64,000 nucleotides of DNA from Excoecaria cochinchinensis (taxonomy: Eukaryota; Streptophyta; Magnoliopsida; Malpighiales; Euphorbiaceae): contig CANTUQ010000159.1 in assembly GCA_947683425.1 (NCBI GenBank), positions 806,001-870,000 of the forward strand. Direction: 5' to 3'. Shown here piece by piece: positions 13,622 to 25,361 of the stretch. A program made the translations under genes and the position numbers. Numbering within the stretch: the first letter of the stretch is position 1; every line of letters begins with the position of its first letter. Under the pieces are notes generated by a model. It searched no databases and was not told the DNA's origin. It was given only the letters and a program-made list of their open reading frames with translations.

Positions 13622-15758
13622 TGTAACAGCTCAAAATCTACCCTAGTAGTATGTTGGCTTGATTAGGGTAGTTGGGTGAATTTAATAGTGAGTTTATTAA
13701 TTTGGATTTAAGAGTAATTGGGAAATTGAGGACTCAATTGAAGAGAATAAATAAGTTTAAGTGACTAATGGGTAAATGTGCATGATTAAATTAAATAATG
13801 ATTAATTAAGAGTTAGTGGGGATCAATTAGGTTAATTTTGATTAAGATTGTGGGAGTGGATTCTAAGTGTCAATTGCTGGATTTGCCAACTTAGCATTGA
13901 CATGCAGTGGAGGATTTGAGTGGTGGAATCTAGCTGTCAACTTCTGCCGTTGCCACCTCACCCTGAAGTATGTAATAAATTGTTTAGATGAGAGAGATAA
14001 CTCCCAATTCTGCATGTCTACTTCAGCTCCTCTCTCTCTTCAATTCTTCTTGTTCTCCTTCTTCATACTTAGACTTAATTCTTCAAGGATATGGTTAGCT
14101 TATTAGTTGGTTAATTAAATTGGGTTTTTAGATGATCAAGGTAAGTGGTTAAATTTGGATTGTTCTTCATCTTCTTCTACTCCTTCATTTCTGAATTGCT
14201 ATGGAATTTGATTGTGCATGTGGTGGTTGCTATGAGAAAAGTGAAAGGAAAGAAGAAGGTTGATGATCAAGGTGCTAAGTGAACACTTTGGAGCTAAGGA
14301 AATTGAGGTTTGGGAACTAATTGTTTATGTGTATGTTAATTGATTGCTTGTGTATACTAAGTGTGTAAATTGTGTTTTGTGGTGTGTTAAATTGTAGAAA
14401 TGAACATGTTGAGTGGTAATGAATGTTATGAGTTTGATTGACATAAGATTGAACCCTAATTTCGGATGAATTGTGAATTGCTATATTTATGTCAATGAAT
14501 GAACTTTGCTAAGAAAGTGTACATGCCGTAATGTGCATAATTGAGTTAGGGAAGTGTATTATGAGTGTGAAGATAAAATGATGCTAAATAGCTTAGTTTG
14601 TAGTTAATGAGCTGGAAGTGTAAAATTGAGTTGAGGTCTATTTAACCTAATTTAATTCTAAGTGTTATAAATTAAGTTGTATTATTATAGAAATAAATGG
14701 GGTTGATGGGATTAGGTTCCAATGATATGTGTCTATAATTGTCTTAGAAATGATCATGATGAATTGAGGGCTCTAAAGTCTGCAAAAAGTGAATTCAAGT
14801 GTAACTAATTCTATAGGAGGGCCTTTTGGAGCATATTATATTCCTTGGGCCATAACTCCTTGAGTTTTAATCAAATTGAGATGATAATTGTGCCTTATGC
14901 AAGTTAAAATATAAATGAATAATGATTAGGAGAGCATGTTGGTTAAAAATGTCATTAAAATTTGTTTTAGAAGTCATGCGTATGAAGTAGGAAAAATGTA
15001 CTGGTAGGGTAAGTTTTTGTGTAGGTGTCTCTTGACCTTTGGTGACTGTTTTGCCCATATATTGAGTCGTAGTGCTCCAAATTGGTTTATTCAAATTGAA
15101 AATGAAACCTATGATCCACAGCTAAAAATGTCTTAAAGATATGGTTGATCTAATTCTAGCTCTAATTGTCCCGAAAGTGGCCAAAATAGAGGTGTCTCTA
15201 CTTTAGTCGGTTCATTTGAGCAGTTCAGGTTGTTTAGATCATATCTGATGATTTAGATGTCCAAATAACCTAAAACTTGTTGCATTGGAAACTGAACTCC
15301 CTGGAATAATTATTAAGGGAGTTTTGTATAAAAATGAGTTTTAGACGTCTTTATGGGCTTTGCAAAACTAGGTAGTGAAGCAGTTTCGAGTTTTTGCTTC
15401 TGTTTTGGTAAATTTTGGTACGTCACGGTGACAACCAATTCATTGCCACTGTGACCAACGCCAAGAGAAGCCAGAATGACTATTTTTTGACCTCATGGCC
15501 ATAACAAAGTTATTGCCTTTGAGACCCCCTCTGTTTTGACTATTTTATGTGTTTTTCTTCCCGAATTGAACCCATATTGCACTGAAACTTTCTAGGATCT
15601 ATTGGATGCATGTTTAGGACTATTAAGTGAGTATAAGAATAGTTATCACTTGGAAAATACACATGAATATGATTAAGATTAGTAATAAACTAATGAACTA
15701 ATAATGTATGATTGTATGAAATAGAATTCAATAAAGTTAAATGACATTTGGGGATTAT
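13622..15758 (+). mobile_element. 5' LTR of LTR2 element, segment 1
   Basis: Starts TGTAACAGCTCAAAATCTACCC; the matching 3' LTR starts at 31407. About 4% of bases differ over the first 200 bp compared by eye. It continues at 25188-25361 and 27946-29791, giving a net length of about 4.16 kb. Contents: GTAAGT donor (14141), micro-ORF (14232-14282) and one clear plus one weak palindrome (15423 and 15493). Interrupted at 15758 by a complete Tekay-like element. Confidence 0.9.
14232..14282 (+). other. LTR2 micro-ORF (5' copy)
   Basis: ATG-initiated frame MRKVKGKKKVDDQGAK then TGA, 610 bp from the LTR start. The 3' LTR copy at 32020-32070 differs by one residue (D to N) and keeps the frame. Confidence 0.5.
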
Positions 15759-16016
15759 TGTAACACTGCGTTTCCTACCCTAGTAGTTTGAGCCATATCG
15801 TATGCAAGTGTGTATGTATATTTTGACATGTGTTAATTTCTTTTATTTGAATTATATGCATGTTTTGGGCTTTGTTAGAGTGTGGATGCATGTACGGAGT
15901 TAGTGTGTGTATTAGTGTGGTTAGACTTGGGTGTGATTTAGAGAGTGGTTGTAGGGTGTGAGTGATCAAATCCCACCAATCCCTAGTTGACATGTGGCAA
16001 GGAGTGGAAAGAGGGG

Positions 16017-16025
16017 TATAAATAG
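16017..16025 (+). promoter_or_regulatory. TATA box in 5' LTR
   Basis: GGGGTATAAATAGATAGG; the identical distance (258 bp from the LTR start) holds for TATAAATAG at 23144-23152 in the 3' LTR. It places transcription start about 290 bp into the LTR, so most of the LTR would be transcribed leader. Confidence 0.7.
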
Positions 16026-16310
16026 ATAGGTGAGAGAAATGAGAGAGAGCCAAATTCAGCCCTCACCCATTTCCCTCTCCCTGTTGTCCCTCTCTTTCCC
16101 TTTTTCTTCCTCTTTCTTCCTCTCTTGTGCCCTAGATTTGATCCAGGTGGGTATTGATGGAAATTGATCAACTCAAGTGATAATTGGTAAGTTTTAGTTG
16201 GGTTTAGTTGGGTTCTTCTTCTTCTTCCTCCTCCTCTTTCCTTTGATTATTGTTAGTGTGTTTTGAGTTAGGGTTTTTGATTGTTGTGTCATTTTCAGTG
16301 TTCTTGATCA

Positions 16311-16370
16311 ATGGTGCCTCCTAGAGAACCTAAAGGTAAAGAAAAGGCGAGTGGAAGTGGTGCTCTTTGA
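16311..16370 (+). other. Tekay-like LTR micro-ORF (5' copy)
   Basis: ATG-initiated frame MVPPREPKGKEKASGSGAL then TGA. It sits 553 bp into the LTR. The 3' LTR copy (23435-23494) keeps the frame and length (PPKKPKGKDKASGSG) but has GAG in place of the ATG. Confidence 0.5.
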
Positions 16371-16785
16371 TTTGGAGCAAAGGATTTCCAGGTTTGGGAT
16401 TTTTGTGGATAAGATGCATTCTATGATTTTGTGTTTTGATTTGATTTTTCTGGAAATTTATGGAGTTAAAGTTGTTTGGGTATGTTTAAAATTTATGGGT
16501 TTTTGACTAATTTCTGTTTAGATGCCTTGAATGTGGTATATTTGATCAATTTATGCTTTGGATAGGAATTTTGAAGTCAGAGTTTCTGGTTGTTAATTTG
16601 GAGATTTTGATTATGTTATTTCTTGATTTAAGTGTGATTATTGGTATAAATTTTGATTTTTGTGTCGTTTATGATGATTTGAAAGTTTCATTTGAGTTGT
16701 GTTGAGGTTCGGTTTGATTTCAAGGTTTGGGTGTATTTTTAGTATAGAAAGTTTTCTGCGGAATTGCTGCAGATCTAGAAAATGC

Positions 16786-17030
16786 GCCACTGTCATGAGC
16801 GCAACAGAGCCCGGTGATTTCCAGCATCTCGTTGCAGCCAATTCTACCATGCCGAGCTTCAGCATCACACGTGTTATCGTGAGCGCGACAGAAAGCGTAA
16901 TGTCGAGCCATTGCTGGCGACGTTGTCGCGAGCGCGAGGTCGCGATACTGACTTTTTGTGCCTTCTATCACGAGCGCGACAGAAACTGATCTACTTCTCT
17001 TCGGCCTATCGCGAGTGCAACAATTTCTGT
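16786..17030. repeat. GC-rich palindrome island, Tekay-like 5' LTR
   Basis: Repeated (A/G)TCGCGAGCGCGA(C/G)-type words in both orientations, such as cgtgagcgcgacag, gtcgcgagcgcgagg and cacgagcgcgacag. The 3' LTR counterpart at about 23920-24200 is eroded at CG sites. Confidence 0.8.
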
Positions 17031-17594
17031 TTTCAAATTGAGTTTTCTTTTGTGCTATAAATATTTATTTTCCGAACTTGTGTTGCTATTAGACTTTTGC
17101 ATGGATAATTTTATGAACATTATGAATATGATTGGATGATTTATGCATGGCTTGCAAGAGTTAAATTAGTGGATAGTTAGGCATGCCTGATAGAGTTCAG
17201 TAGCTACACGCCTAATGTGTTTTGGACCCTGATCGGGTCCCCATTTGGATCCTCGCGATCCTCAATGTGTATGGATCTTGTTTAAGATCCTCCAATGTGA
17301 AAATGTTTTGAAAGAGAAAATAAAGATGTTGCTTTTCGATTGTACCTTTGGGTACCCCAATGTGTTCACTCGTTATCTACTATTGTGAGTCAGCAGGCAT
17401 TTTGTTTGTTTTGTTGTGATTATTAGCATGAGAAATCAGTTGATACATGAATTGAATCTGAGCTCTTGAATATAATTGAATGTGATTAAGCTATGATTTA
17501 GTTATATGTGGTTATGAGCATGTGCGATATTGTATGTGTTTTGTTTTGACGACCATTGTGAATGGCCGTTCATATTATTTGTGTGTTTTCCCCA

Positions 17595-17612
17595 CTAAGC
17601 ATTATCGCTTAG
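17595..17612 (+). promoter_or_regulatory. Conserved LTR hairpin, Tekay-like 5' LTR
   Basis: CTAAGCATTATCGCTTAG with CCCCA before and CACGGGTG after, then ATGTAGGT. Ends 403 bp before the LTR end. The 3' LTR copy at 24762-24779 is degraded. Confidence 0.82.
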
Positions 17613-18020
17613 CACGGGTGTTTCATCCATGTAGGTGTGGAAGGTTTTGAGCTTTTGGGGAAGTCTCTGCAGGTCCAGCCAACACAAAAGGATTGAAGTG
17701 TTAGGACTTAGTTTTGTAATTAAGCTTCTTTTTGTATCCTTTTCGGGCTCTTATCGTATTTATTCTTTTGTATTGCTTCTGCTATGTATTTTGGAAGATA
17801 AATTTATATAATATCAGTTTATGTACCGAATATTTTGTAATGACTCCTTTTGGTATCAATGAATGATCTTTCAGTCCTTAAGTTTTTATTTTCCACTGTT
17901 TTCTATATATTATGGATGTGTATTTTGTATTGCTTTGTTTGGTGGCACCCTTGCTCGTAGGGGTTCTCACTCCCTACAGGATGAGTTATCCTACGTATGG
18001 GTAAGGGGTGTTACAGTTTT

Positions 18021-18033
18021 TTGTATTTGAGCC
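18021..18033 (+). promoter_or_regulatory. Degraded primer binding site (initiator tRNA-Met)
   Basis: TTGTATTTGAGCC lies five bases after the LTR and matches the common plant gypsy site TGGTATCAGAGCC at 10 of 13 positions. The related elements have better copies at 29797 and 45275. Confidence 0.7.
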
Positions 18034-18121
18034 AAGGTTTAGCAATTTTTTGGGTGTTTGTAGAATATAGATGTGTATAGGACTGTGTTGGCTATTGCGG
18101 ATGTCTTTATGTTTGCTACAG

Positions 18122-19219
18122 ATGGATTCTATGCGCGAATCACTCGAGGGGTTAACTAAGAGTTCTCCCCAAGAGCAAGATCTGATAGTGTCAGGTCCAG
18201 TACAGTTAGCTAAGGTTCTGATTGATGCTGCAGCGATGCCTTTTGAGGCTATGTTGAAGATATCTCAAGACATGGCTTGGGTCTTAGAAAGGGTGATAGC
18301 ACCGAGAGCCCCGATTGAGAGCATGAGGAAAGCTGGGGTGGAAGATTTCTACGGAACGAGTTTAGATGAGTCTGAGTTGGCAGAGAAGTGGATTGAGAAA
18401 GTGGAGAGAGTTCTTGAGGGGATTCGTTGCCCTCCGGAGAGGCAAGTTGAGTGTGTAATTGCTTTGCTTTAGGGATCGGCCTATGATTGGTGGAATTTGG
18501 CCCATAGGCATCCCCAGTTGCCTGATCCGATCACATGGGAGTTCTTTGAACAAGAGTATACGAGTAAGAATGTGACTAAGGCCTATAAGGAAGCTAAGTG
18601 GGCTCAATTTCTAAGTACGAAGCAGAGAGTAATGTCAGTTGCAGAGTATGAGAAAGAATTTAATCGGCTTAGAGAGTATGCTCCTCCGAGTATTCTAACA
18701 GAGGATTTTTTGTTTCAGCATTTTGAGGCAGGATTGAATGAATCTTTGAGAGCTATGCTCATATCTCTGATGAGTACTCCTGCTATAAGTTATTACCAGA
18801 TTGTTTAAAAAGCTATGCGGGCATTAAGGTCTGAGTCGGTTTTGAGGGAAAGAGCTCAAAGAAGGAATCCCCATCATGGAGGTTCGTCTTTAGGTAAGAG
18901 ATCGAGGAACCCGCAAGATGAGTCCTCTACAGGTCCTGCTTCGAGAGGTAGAAGACAAGGATCCACAGTTGGTTTGAGTGCTAGTAGAGGTAGTTCTGGT
19001 GGCAGAAGTGGAGTGATACCTGAGTGTTCTCACTGCAGTAAGTGCCACAAGGGCAAGTGTAGATGGCTCACTGGTGGTTGTTTCCGTTGTGGAAGCACCA
19101 AATATTTTCTGGCTAATTGTCCAAAGTTGAATGAGAATACTAGAGATCAGCATGAGGCTAGCCGATCGAGGTCTAATGCTTCTCAAGCTAGTCGATGTAG
19201 AGGTAGAGGTAGAGGTTGA
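18122..19219 (+). pseudogene. gag: gag (capsid/nucleocapsid) of the Tekay-like element, broken
   Basis: Structural polyprotein that forms virus-like particles and binds the RNA. I chose ATG 18122 because an acceptor-like TTTGCTACAG directly precedes it and the residues before it are not conserved in the sister elements. The capsid part (WIEKVERVL...RCPPERQVECVIALL) matches element 3. A basic RGRGRG tail follows a nucleocapsid knuckle at 19079-19120 (CFRCGSTKYFLANC), where the expected His is Tyr. In-frame stops: TAG 18470 (CAG in element 3), TAA 18806 (CAA in element 3) and TGA 19217 at the gag/protease junction. Frame is otherwise continuous into pol. Confidence 0.9.
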
Positions 19220-19273
19220 GGTGGTCGGCCTAGAGAAAGAACTCCATCGAAATCGGTAGACCGTCCTCAGATT

Positions 19274-20117
19274 GTGCCAGCGAGGGCTTATCTTATGAGA
19301 GCTCGGGATGAGCAAGATGCACCGAATGTGATTGCAGGTAAGTTTCTACTCTGTGACACTGAGATGTATGCTCTAATAGACCCTGGTTTCACACAGTCAT
19401 ATTTGTGCTCCGATAAGTTATATGATGAGTTGCATGATGTTAATCAGTTAGATTATGAGATTTGTGTAACCAGTCCTTTAGGGCATAGTGTCAATGTGAG
19501 TAGAGTATTTAGGAATTGTTCACTGTTGGTCCAAGGTGTTGAGTTTCCAGTGGATTTGATAGGCTTGCCTTTTTGGGAATTTAATTTGATTTTGGGAATG
19601 GATTGGTAAAGTAAGCACCGACCAGTGGTAGATTATCATAGGAAGACTGTTGTGTTACAGGATAGAGATCAGGCTCCGATTGTGGTTAAAGGTTTAGGCT
19701 CAGGTTCTTTGGGGAATGTGATTTCTACCATGCAAGCTAAGAGATTTATGAGAAAAGGTTTTGGGAATGTGATTTTGGGAATTTGATTTGATTTTGGGAA
19801 TGGATTGGTTAAGTAAGCACCGACCAGTGGTAGATTATCATAGGAAGACTGTTGTGTTACAGGATAGAGATCAGGCTCCGCTTGTGGTTAAAGGTTTAGG
19901 CTCAGGTTCTTTGGGGAATGTGATTTCTACCATGCAAGCTAAGAGATTTATGAGAAAAGGTTGTGAGGCATTTTTGGCTTTTGTATTGGATTCTAAGCAC
20001 AGTCAAGTTAAGATTGAGGATATCCCAGTGGTTAGGGAGTTTGAGGATGTGTTCCCTAGTGAGTTGCCTAGGTTACCTCTGGAGAGAGAAGTGGAGTTGT
20101 CCATAGAGATATTACCG
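19274..20117 (+). pseudogene. pol: Retropepsin-like protease region with 202-bp tandem duplication
   Basis: Aspartic protease region that would mature the polyprotein. The active-site motif is ALIDPGFTQSYLC (about 19371-19410), the D-x-G motif of gypsy proteases. The segment 19571-19772 is repeated in tandem at 19773-19962 (offset 202 bp, first copy with a TAA where the second has TTA). As 202 is not a multiple of three, the duplication alone shifts the frame; downstream pol is in the gag frame once it is discounted. The stop TAA at 19607 is therefore only in the first copy. Confidence 0.88.
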
Positions 20118-21345
20118 GGTACTACCCCCATTTCTAAAGCACCTTATCGAATGGTTCCTATAGAATTAAGAGAACTTAAAACTCAATTACAAGAGCTATT
20201 GGATAAAGGCTTTATTAGACCCGGCATATCTCCTTAGGGGGCTCAGGTTTTGTTTGTAAAGAAGAAGGATGAGACGTTTAGGATGTGCATCGACTATCGG
20301 CAGATTAATAAGGTTACTATGAAGAATAAGTATCCCTTGCCTAGGATTGAGGATTTGTTTGACCAGCTCAGAGGTGCAGGAGTCTTTTCTAAGATTGATC
20401 TCCGGTCCGGGTATTATCAGCTTCGGGTTAAGGATGCCGATGTGGTTAAGACTGCAATTTGGACGCGATATGGCCACTATGAATTTCTTGTTATGCCATT
20501 TGGTTTGATAAATGCACCTGCGGCTTTTATGGATTTGATGAACATAGTGTTCAGGCCATACCTCGACCAATTTATTATAGTATTTATTGATGACATTCTA
20601 GTTTACTCGAAGGATGAGAGTGAGCATGAAGAGCATCTTCGGATAGTGCTTTAGGTTTTGAGAGATCACCATCTATTTGCAAAGCTTAGCAAGTGTGATT
20701 TTGGCTTAGAGACATATCTTTCTTAGGTCATATTGTGTTGGCTAGAGGTATTCAAGTTGATCCGGCCAAGATTGAGGCACCTAGGAATGTATCTGAATTG
20801 AGAAGTTTCCTAGGTTTGGCTGGGTATTATTGTCGGTTTGTTAAGGGATTCTCGGTCATTGCTGCTCCTATGACTCGACTGTTGAGGAAAGGGGTCAGAT
20901 TTAATTGGTCGGATAAGTGTCAAGTATATTTCGAGCAGTTAAAGAGGTTGTTGGTGGAAGCTCCTGTATTTACTCAACTCATTTCGGGTAAAGAGTTTGT
21001 GATGTACAGTGACACTTCAGGAGTTGGACTTGGTTGTATTTTGATGCAAGAAGGTAAGGTTGTGGCTTATGCATCTCGTCAGTTGAAGCCTCATGAGAAG
21101 AATTATCCGACACAAGATTTTGAGTTAGAAGCTACGATTTTTGCTTTAAAGATTTGGCAGTATTATCTATATGGGAGACGTGTAGGAATTTAATAGATCA
21201 TAAGAGTTTGAAATATTTACTCACGCAGAAAGAGTGGAATATGAGGCAGCGTCCTTGGTTAGAATTGTTCAAAGATTATGACTGTATTTTAGAATACCAT
21301 CCGGGCAAAGCCAATGTTGTTGCGGATGCTTTGAGTCGGAAATCA
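20118..21345 (+). pseudogene. pol: Reverse transcriptase and RNase H of the Tekay-like element, broken
   Basis: Copies the element RNA into DNA and degrades the template. Visible RT motifs: FVKKKDETFRMCIDYRQINK, FSKIDLRSGYYQ, MPFGLINAPAAFMDLMN and the catalytic FIDDILVYS (about 20577-20603). The connection region LRSFLGLAGYYCRFVKGFS leads to RNase H FVMYSDTSGVGLGCILMQ and ASRQLKPHEKNYPTQDFELEA. Breaks: TAG 20235 (TGG in element 3), TAG 20652 (CAG in element 3), a one-base deletion near 20700 and a frameshift near 21185. Ends at DALSRKS. Confidence 0.92.
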
Positions 21346-22668
21346 ATGCCAGCTTTGGTCTTGCAGCGTTATAAGTGGAGATTGGATTCGGAAGGGTCTT
21401 TGGTTACCCAATTGAAAGCTAAGCCATTTTTGAGGCAGTTGATTGTTGATGCCCAGAAAGATGATGTGAAGTTGCAGCGAGTTTTGCAAGAGGCTCATCA
21501 TGGTAAGCAATCTGAGTTTTTAGTTTTTGATGGGATGCTTATGTATAGGAATCGTTTGTGTGTACCTTAGAATAATGAATTAAAGAAGAAGCTTTTGAGT
21601 GAGGCACGCACTACGGTCTTTACTATGCATCCCGGTAGCCAGAAGATGTACTGAGATCTGAAGCAGTTTTATTGGTGGCCTGGGATTAAAAGAGACGTTG
21701 TGGAGTTTGTGGCCAAGTGTTTGGCTTGTTAGCAGGTAAAGGCCAAGCATCAAGTTCCTTCGGGATTGCTCCACCCTTTACCCATTCCTTAGTGGAAATG
21801 GGATGACATCGCCATGGATTTTGTGTCAGGTTTACCATTGACTAAGAGGAAGCATGAGTCAGTTTGGGTTATTGTGGATTGACTCACCAAGTCAGCGTAT
21901 TTTCTGCCAGTCCGAGTTGACTATTCGATGGATAAGTTGGCAAGTATTTATTTGGATAAGGTGGTTAGATTGCATGGCATTCCGTTGTCGATAGTGTCAG
22001 ATTGGGATCCAAGGTTCACATCGAAGTTTTGGAAAGAGTTGCAAGTAGCTTTGGGTACTCGATTGAATTTTAGTACAACTTTTCATCCTCAGTCAGAGTG
22101 AGTTATTAAGATTTTAGAGGATTTGCTTCGGGGTTGTGTTTTGGAATTTTTAGGCAGCTGGGACAAGTATGTGCCACTCATTGAGTTTGCCTACAATAAT
22201 AGTTATCAGTCAAGCATCGGTATGTCACCATTTGAAGCTCTTTATGGACGACAATGTAGGACTCTGATTTGTTGGAAAGAATTGACTGAGCGTTCCTTTG
22301 TTGGGCCAGAGATGGTAAGAGATACAAAAGAAAAGATTCGAGTGGTTCAACAAAATCTGAAGATGGCCAAGGATAGACAGAGATCTTATGCTAATTTAAA
22401 GAGAAAGGACATTCAGTTTGAGGTTGGAGACAAGGTGTTCCTTAAGGTATTGCCATGGAGAAAAGTGTTGCGCTTTGGCAAGAAGGGTAAGCTTAGTCCC
22501 AGATTTATCCGACTCTATGAATTGCTAGCTAAGGTTGGTCTTGTGGCTTACAAGTTGGCCTTACCGATGGAATTGGCTAAGATGTACGATGTTTTTCAAG
22601 TATATATGCTTCGCCGATACAGATCAGATCCATCGCATGTGTTATCGGTTCAGGATATAAGGATTTAA
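21346..22668 (+). pseudogene. pol: Integrase of the Tekay-like element, broken
   Basis: Would insert the cDNA into the genome. An N-terminal HHCC zinc-binding region is visible (TTVFTMHPGSQKMY...KCLAC). The DDE core is recognisable by MDFVSGLP, IVSDWDPRF and the Glu before 22100, followed by EFAYNNSYQSSIGMSPFEALYG and a C-terminal GPEMVRDT...RQRSYANLKRKD region. In-frame stops at 21568, 21652, 21730, 21790, 21881 and 22100; 21730 is CAG in element 3. Confidence 0.9.
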
Positions 22669-22890
22669 CCAGATTATTCTTTCGATGAGGAGCTAAAAGC
22701 CATTTTAGCTAGAGAAGTGAGACAGTTGCGAAGCAAGCAAGTTTCCTTGGTTAAAGTATTATTACAGCAACATGGAGTTGAGGAAGCGACTTGGGAACCA
22801 GTGGCTGTGATGAGGTCTCAGGACCCACAGTTGTTCAGTTCAGGTGAGAATTTCAAGGACAAAATTCTTGTTAGTAGGGGAGAGTTGTAA
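22669..22890 (+). pseudogene. pol: C-terminal chromodomain of pol
   Basis: After TAA 22666 the frame continues FDEELKAILAREVRQLRS...LVKVLLQQHGVEEATWEP, a chromodomain-like fold found at the end of chromovirus integrases, where it can target insertion to particular chromatin. The frame ends at TAA 22888-22890, which lies inside the 3' LTR: the LTR's own TGTAAC start supplies the stop codon. Confidence 0.82.
22872..22885 (+). promoter_or_regulatory. Polypurine tract
   Basis: Purine-rich TAGTAGGGGAGAGT immediately before the 3' LTR, expected plus-strand primer. The preceding AAGGACAAAATTCTTGTT is typical of chromovirus ends and recurs in altered form before 31407. Confidence 0.75.
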
Positions 22891-25182
22891 CACCCTGTTT
22901 CCTACCCTAGTAGTTTGAGCCATATCGTATGCAAGTGTGTATGTGTATTTTGGCACATGTTAATTTCTTTTATTTGAATTATATGCATGTTTTGGGCTTT
23001 GTTAGAGTGTGGATGCATGTAGGGAGTTAATGCGTGTATTAGTGTGGTTAGACTTGGGTGTGATTTAGAGTGTGGTTGTAGGGTGTGAGTGATCAAATCC
23101 CACCAATCCCTAGTTGATATGTGGTAAGGAGTGGAAAGAGGGGTATAAATAGCTAGGAGAGAGAAATAAGAAAGAGCCAAATTCAGCCCTCACCCATTTC
23201 CCTCTCCCTGACATCCCTCTCTTTCCCTTCTTCTTCCTCTTTCTTCCTCTCTTGTGCCTTAGATTTGATCCAAGTGGCTATTGGTGGAAATTGATCAACT
23301 CAAGTGATAATTCGTAAGTTTTATTTGGGTTTAGTTGGGTTCTTCTTCTTCTTCCTCCTCTTTCCTTTGATTATTGTTAGTGTGTTTTGAGTTAGGGTTT
23401 TTGATTGTTGTGCGGTTTTGGGTGTTCTTGATCAGAGGTGCCTCCTAAAAAACCTAAGGGTAAAGATAAAGCGAGTGGAAGTGGTACTATTTGATTTGGA
23501 GCAAAGGATTTCCAGGTTTTGGATTTTTGTGGATAAAATGCATTCTATGATTTTGTGCTTTGATTTGATTTTTTTGGAAATTTATGAAGTTAAAGTTGTT
23601 TGGGTATGTTTAAATGTTATGGGTTTTTGACTAATTTGTGTTGAGATGCCTTGAATGTGGTATATTTGATCAATATATGCTTTGGATAGGAATTTTGAAG
23701 TCAAAGTTACTGGTTGTTAATTTGGAGATTTTGATTATGTTATTTCTTGATTTAAGTGTGATTATTGGTATAAAGTTTGATTTTTGTGTCCTTTATGATG
23801 ATTTGAAAGTTTGATTTGAGTTGTGTTGAGGTTCGGTTTGATTTGAAGGTTTGGTGTATTTTTTGTAGAGTTGGTTTTCTGCAGAATTGCTGTAGATCTT
23901 GAAAATCCGACCCTATCATGAGCATAATAGAGCTGGTAATTTCCAACATCTCGCAGCAGCCAGTTCTATCCTGCCGAGCTTCAGCATCATAGTGCTGTTG
24001 CAAGCGTGATAGAACGCGTAATGTCGAGCCGTTGCTGGCGGCGCTATCGCTAGTGCGCGGTCACGATAGTGACTTTGTGCTCCTTCTGTCGCGAGCACGA
24101 TAGAAACTGATATGCTTCTTTTCACGCGAATGAGAGGCCTGTTGCAAAAGTAGCGCTCAGGGAGCTTTGGCCCCGTCACGAGCGCGACGATTTCCATTTT
24201 GAAATTGAGTTTTCTTTTGTGCTATCAATATTTATTTTTCAAACTTGTGATGCTATTAGACCTATGCATGGATAATTTTATGAACATTATGAATATTATT
24301 GGATGATTTATGCATGGTTTGCAAGAGTTAAATTAGTGGATAGTTAGGCATGCCTTATAGAGTTCAGTAGCTGCAGTCCTAATGTGTTATGGACCCTGAT
24401 TAGGTCACCGTTTGGATCCTCGTGATCCTAAATGTCTATGGATCTTGTTTAAGATCCTCCAATGTGAAAATGTTTTGAATGAGAAAATAAAGATGTTGCT
24501 TTTCGATTGTACCCTCGGGTACCCCAATGTATTCACTCGTTGTCCGCTATTGTGAGTCAGCAGGCACTTCATTTGTTTTGTTGTGATTATTAGCATGAGA
24601 AATCAGTTGATACATGAATTGAATATGAGCTCTTGAATGTAATTGAATGTGAATAAGCTATGATTTAGTTATATGTGGTTATGAGCATGTGACCTATTGT
24701 ATGTGTTTTGTTTTGACGACCATTGTGAATGGCCATTAATATTATTTGTGTGTTTTCCCCACCAAGCATTAGCACTTAGCATGGGTGTTTCATCCGTACA
24801 GGTGCGGAAGGTTTTGAGCTTTTGGGCAAGTCTCCGCAGGTCCAGCCAACACAAAAGGATTGAAGTGTTAGGACTTAGTTTTGTAATTAAGCTTCTTTTT
24901 GTAACCTTTTTGGGCTATCATTGTATTTATTCTTTTGTATTGCTTCCGCTATATATTCAAGAAGATGAATTTATTTAATATCAGTTTATGTACCGAATAT
25001 TTTGTAATGACTCCTTTTGGTATCAATGAATGATCTTTTAGTCCTTAAGTTTTTATTTTTCGTTGTTTTCTGTATATTATGGATGTGTATTTTGTATTGC
25101 TTTGTTTGGTGGCACCCTTGCTCGTAGGGGTTCTCACTCCCTATAGGATGAGTTCTCCTACGTATGGGTAAGGGGTGTTACA
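22886..25182 (+). repeat. 3' LTR of the Tekay-like element
   Basis: TGTAACACCCTG...GGGTGTTACA, 2297 bp. TATA box 23144-23152, donor-like CGTAAGT near 23311, micro-ORF frame 23435-23494 without its ATG, eroded palindrome island 23920-24200, and degenerate hairpin 24762-24779. Confidence 0.95.
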
Positions 25183-25361
25183 ATTATAATACCTTAATCT
25201 ATATGAGCATGTATAATATAAATAAGTATGCATAATTATGAGTTGAGATTAAGTTATACACATACGAAGGATATCAAATGAAATGAGTTTGCTTAAGGTG
25301 TTTTATGGTTTTGACCTTATGAATTTCTTATTTATATGGAGACCATTAATGTGGCAAATCG
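25183..25361 (+). mobile_element. 5' LTR of LTR2 element, segment 2
   Basis: Starts with the second ATTAT target-site copy and ends with AATCG. It is the 0.17-kb strip of the interrupted LTR between two nested insertions. AT-rich, no gene. Confidence 0.8.

Larger units (their letters stand above)
15759..18015 (+). repeat. 5' LTR of the Tekay-like element
   Basis: TGTAACACTGCG...GGGTGTTACA, 2257 bp. TATA box TATAAATAG at 16017-16025, GTAAGT donor at 16187, micro-ORF 16311-16370, palindrome island 16786-17030 (gagcgcgac words), TTAGTGGATAGTTAGGCATGCC box near 17167-17190, and hairpin 17595-17612. About 5% differences to the 3' LTR over the first 200 bases compared by eye. Confidence 0.95.
15759..25182 (+). 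mobile_element. Complete Tekay/Del-like Ty3/gypsy retrotransposon, TSD ATTAT
   Basis: 9.4-kb element: 5' LTR 15759-18015, internal region 18016-22885, 3' LTR 22886-25182, flanked by ATTAT at 15754-15758 and 25183-25187. Domain order is gag, protease, reverse transcriptase, RNase H, integrase, chromodomain, the order of chromovirus gypsy elements. The long LTRs (2.26 and 2.30 kb) and chromodomain point to Tekay/Del. It is dead: about a dozen in-frame stops, two frameshifts and a 202-bp tandem duplication. Inserted into the 5' LTR of the LTR2 element. Confidence 0.95.

Noticed and set aside
16638..16989. ORFs in both directions in the Tekay-like LTR (also 23752-24197)
   Set aside because: They cover the palindrome island and are not conserved in frame between the two LTRs.
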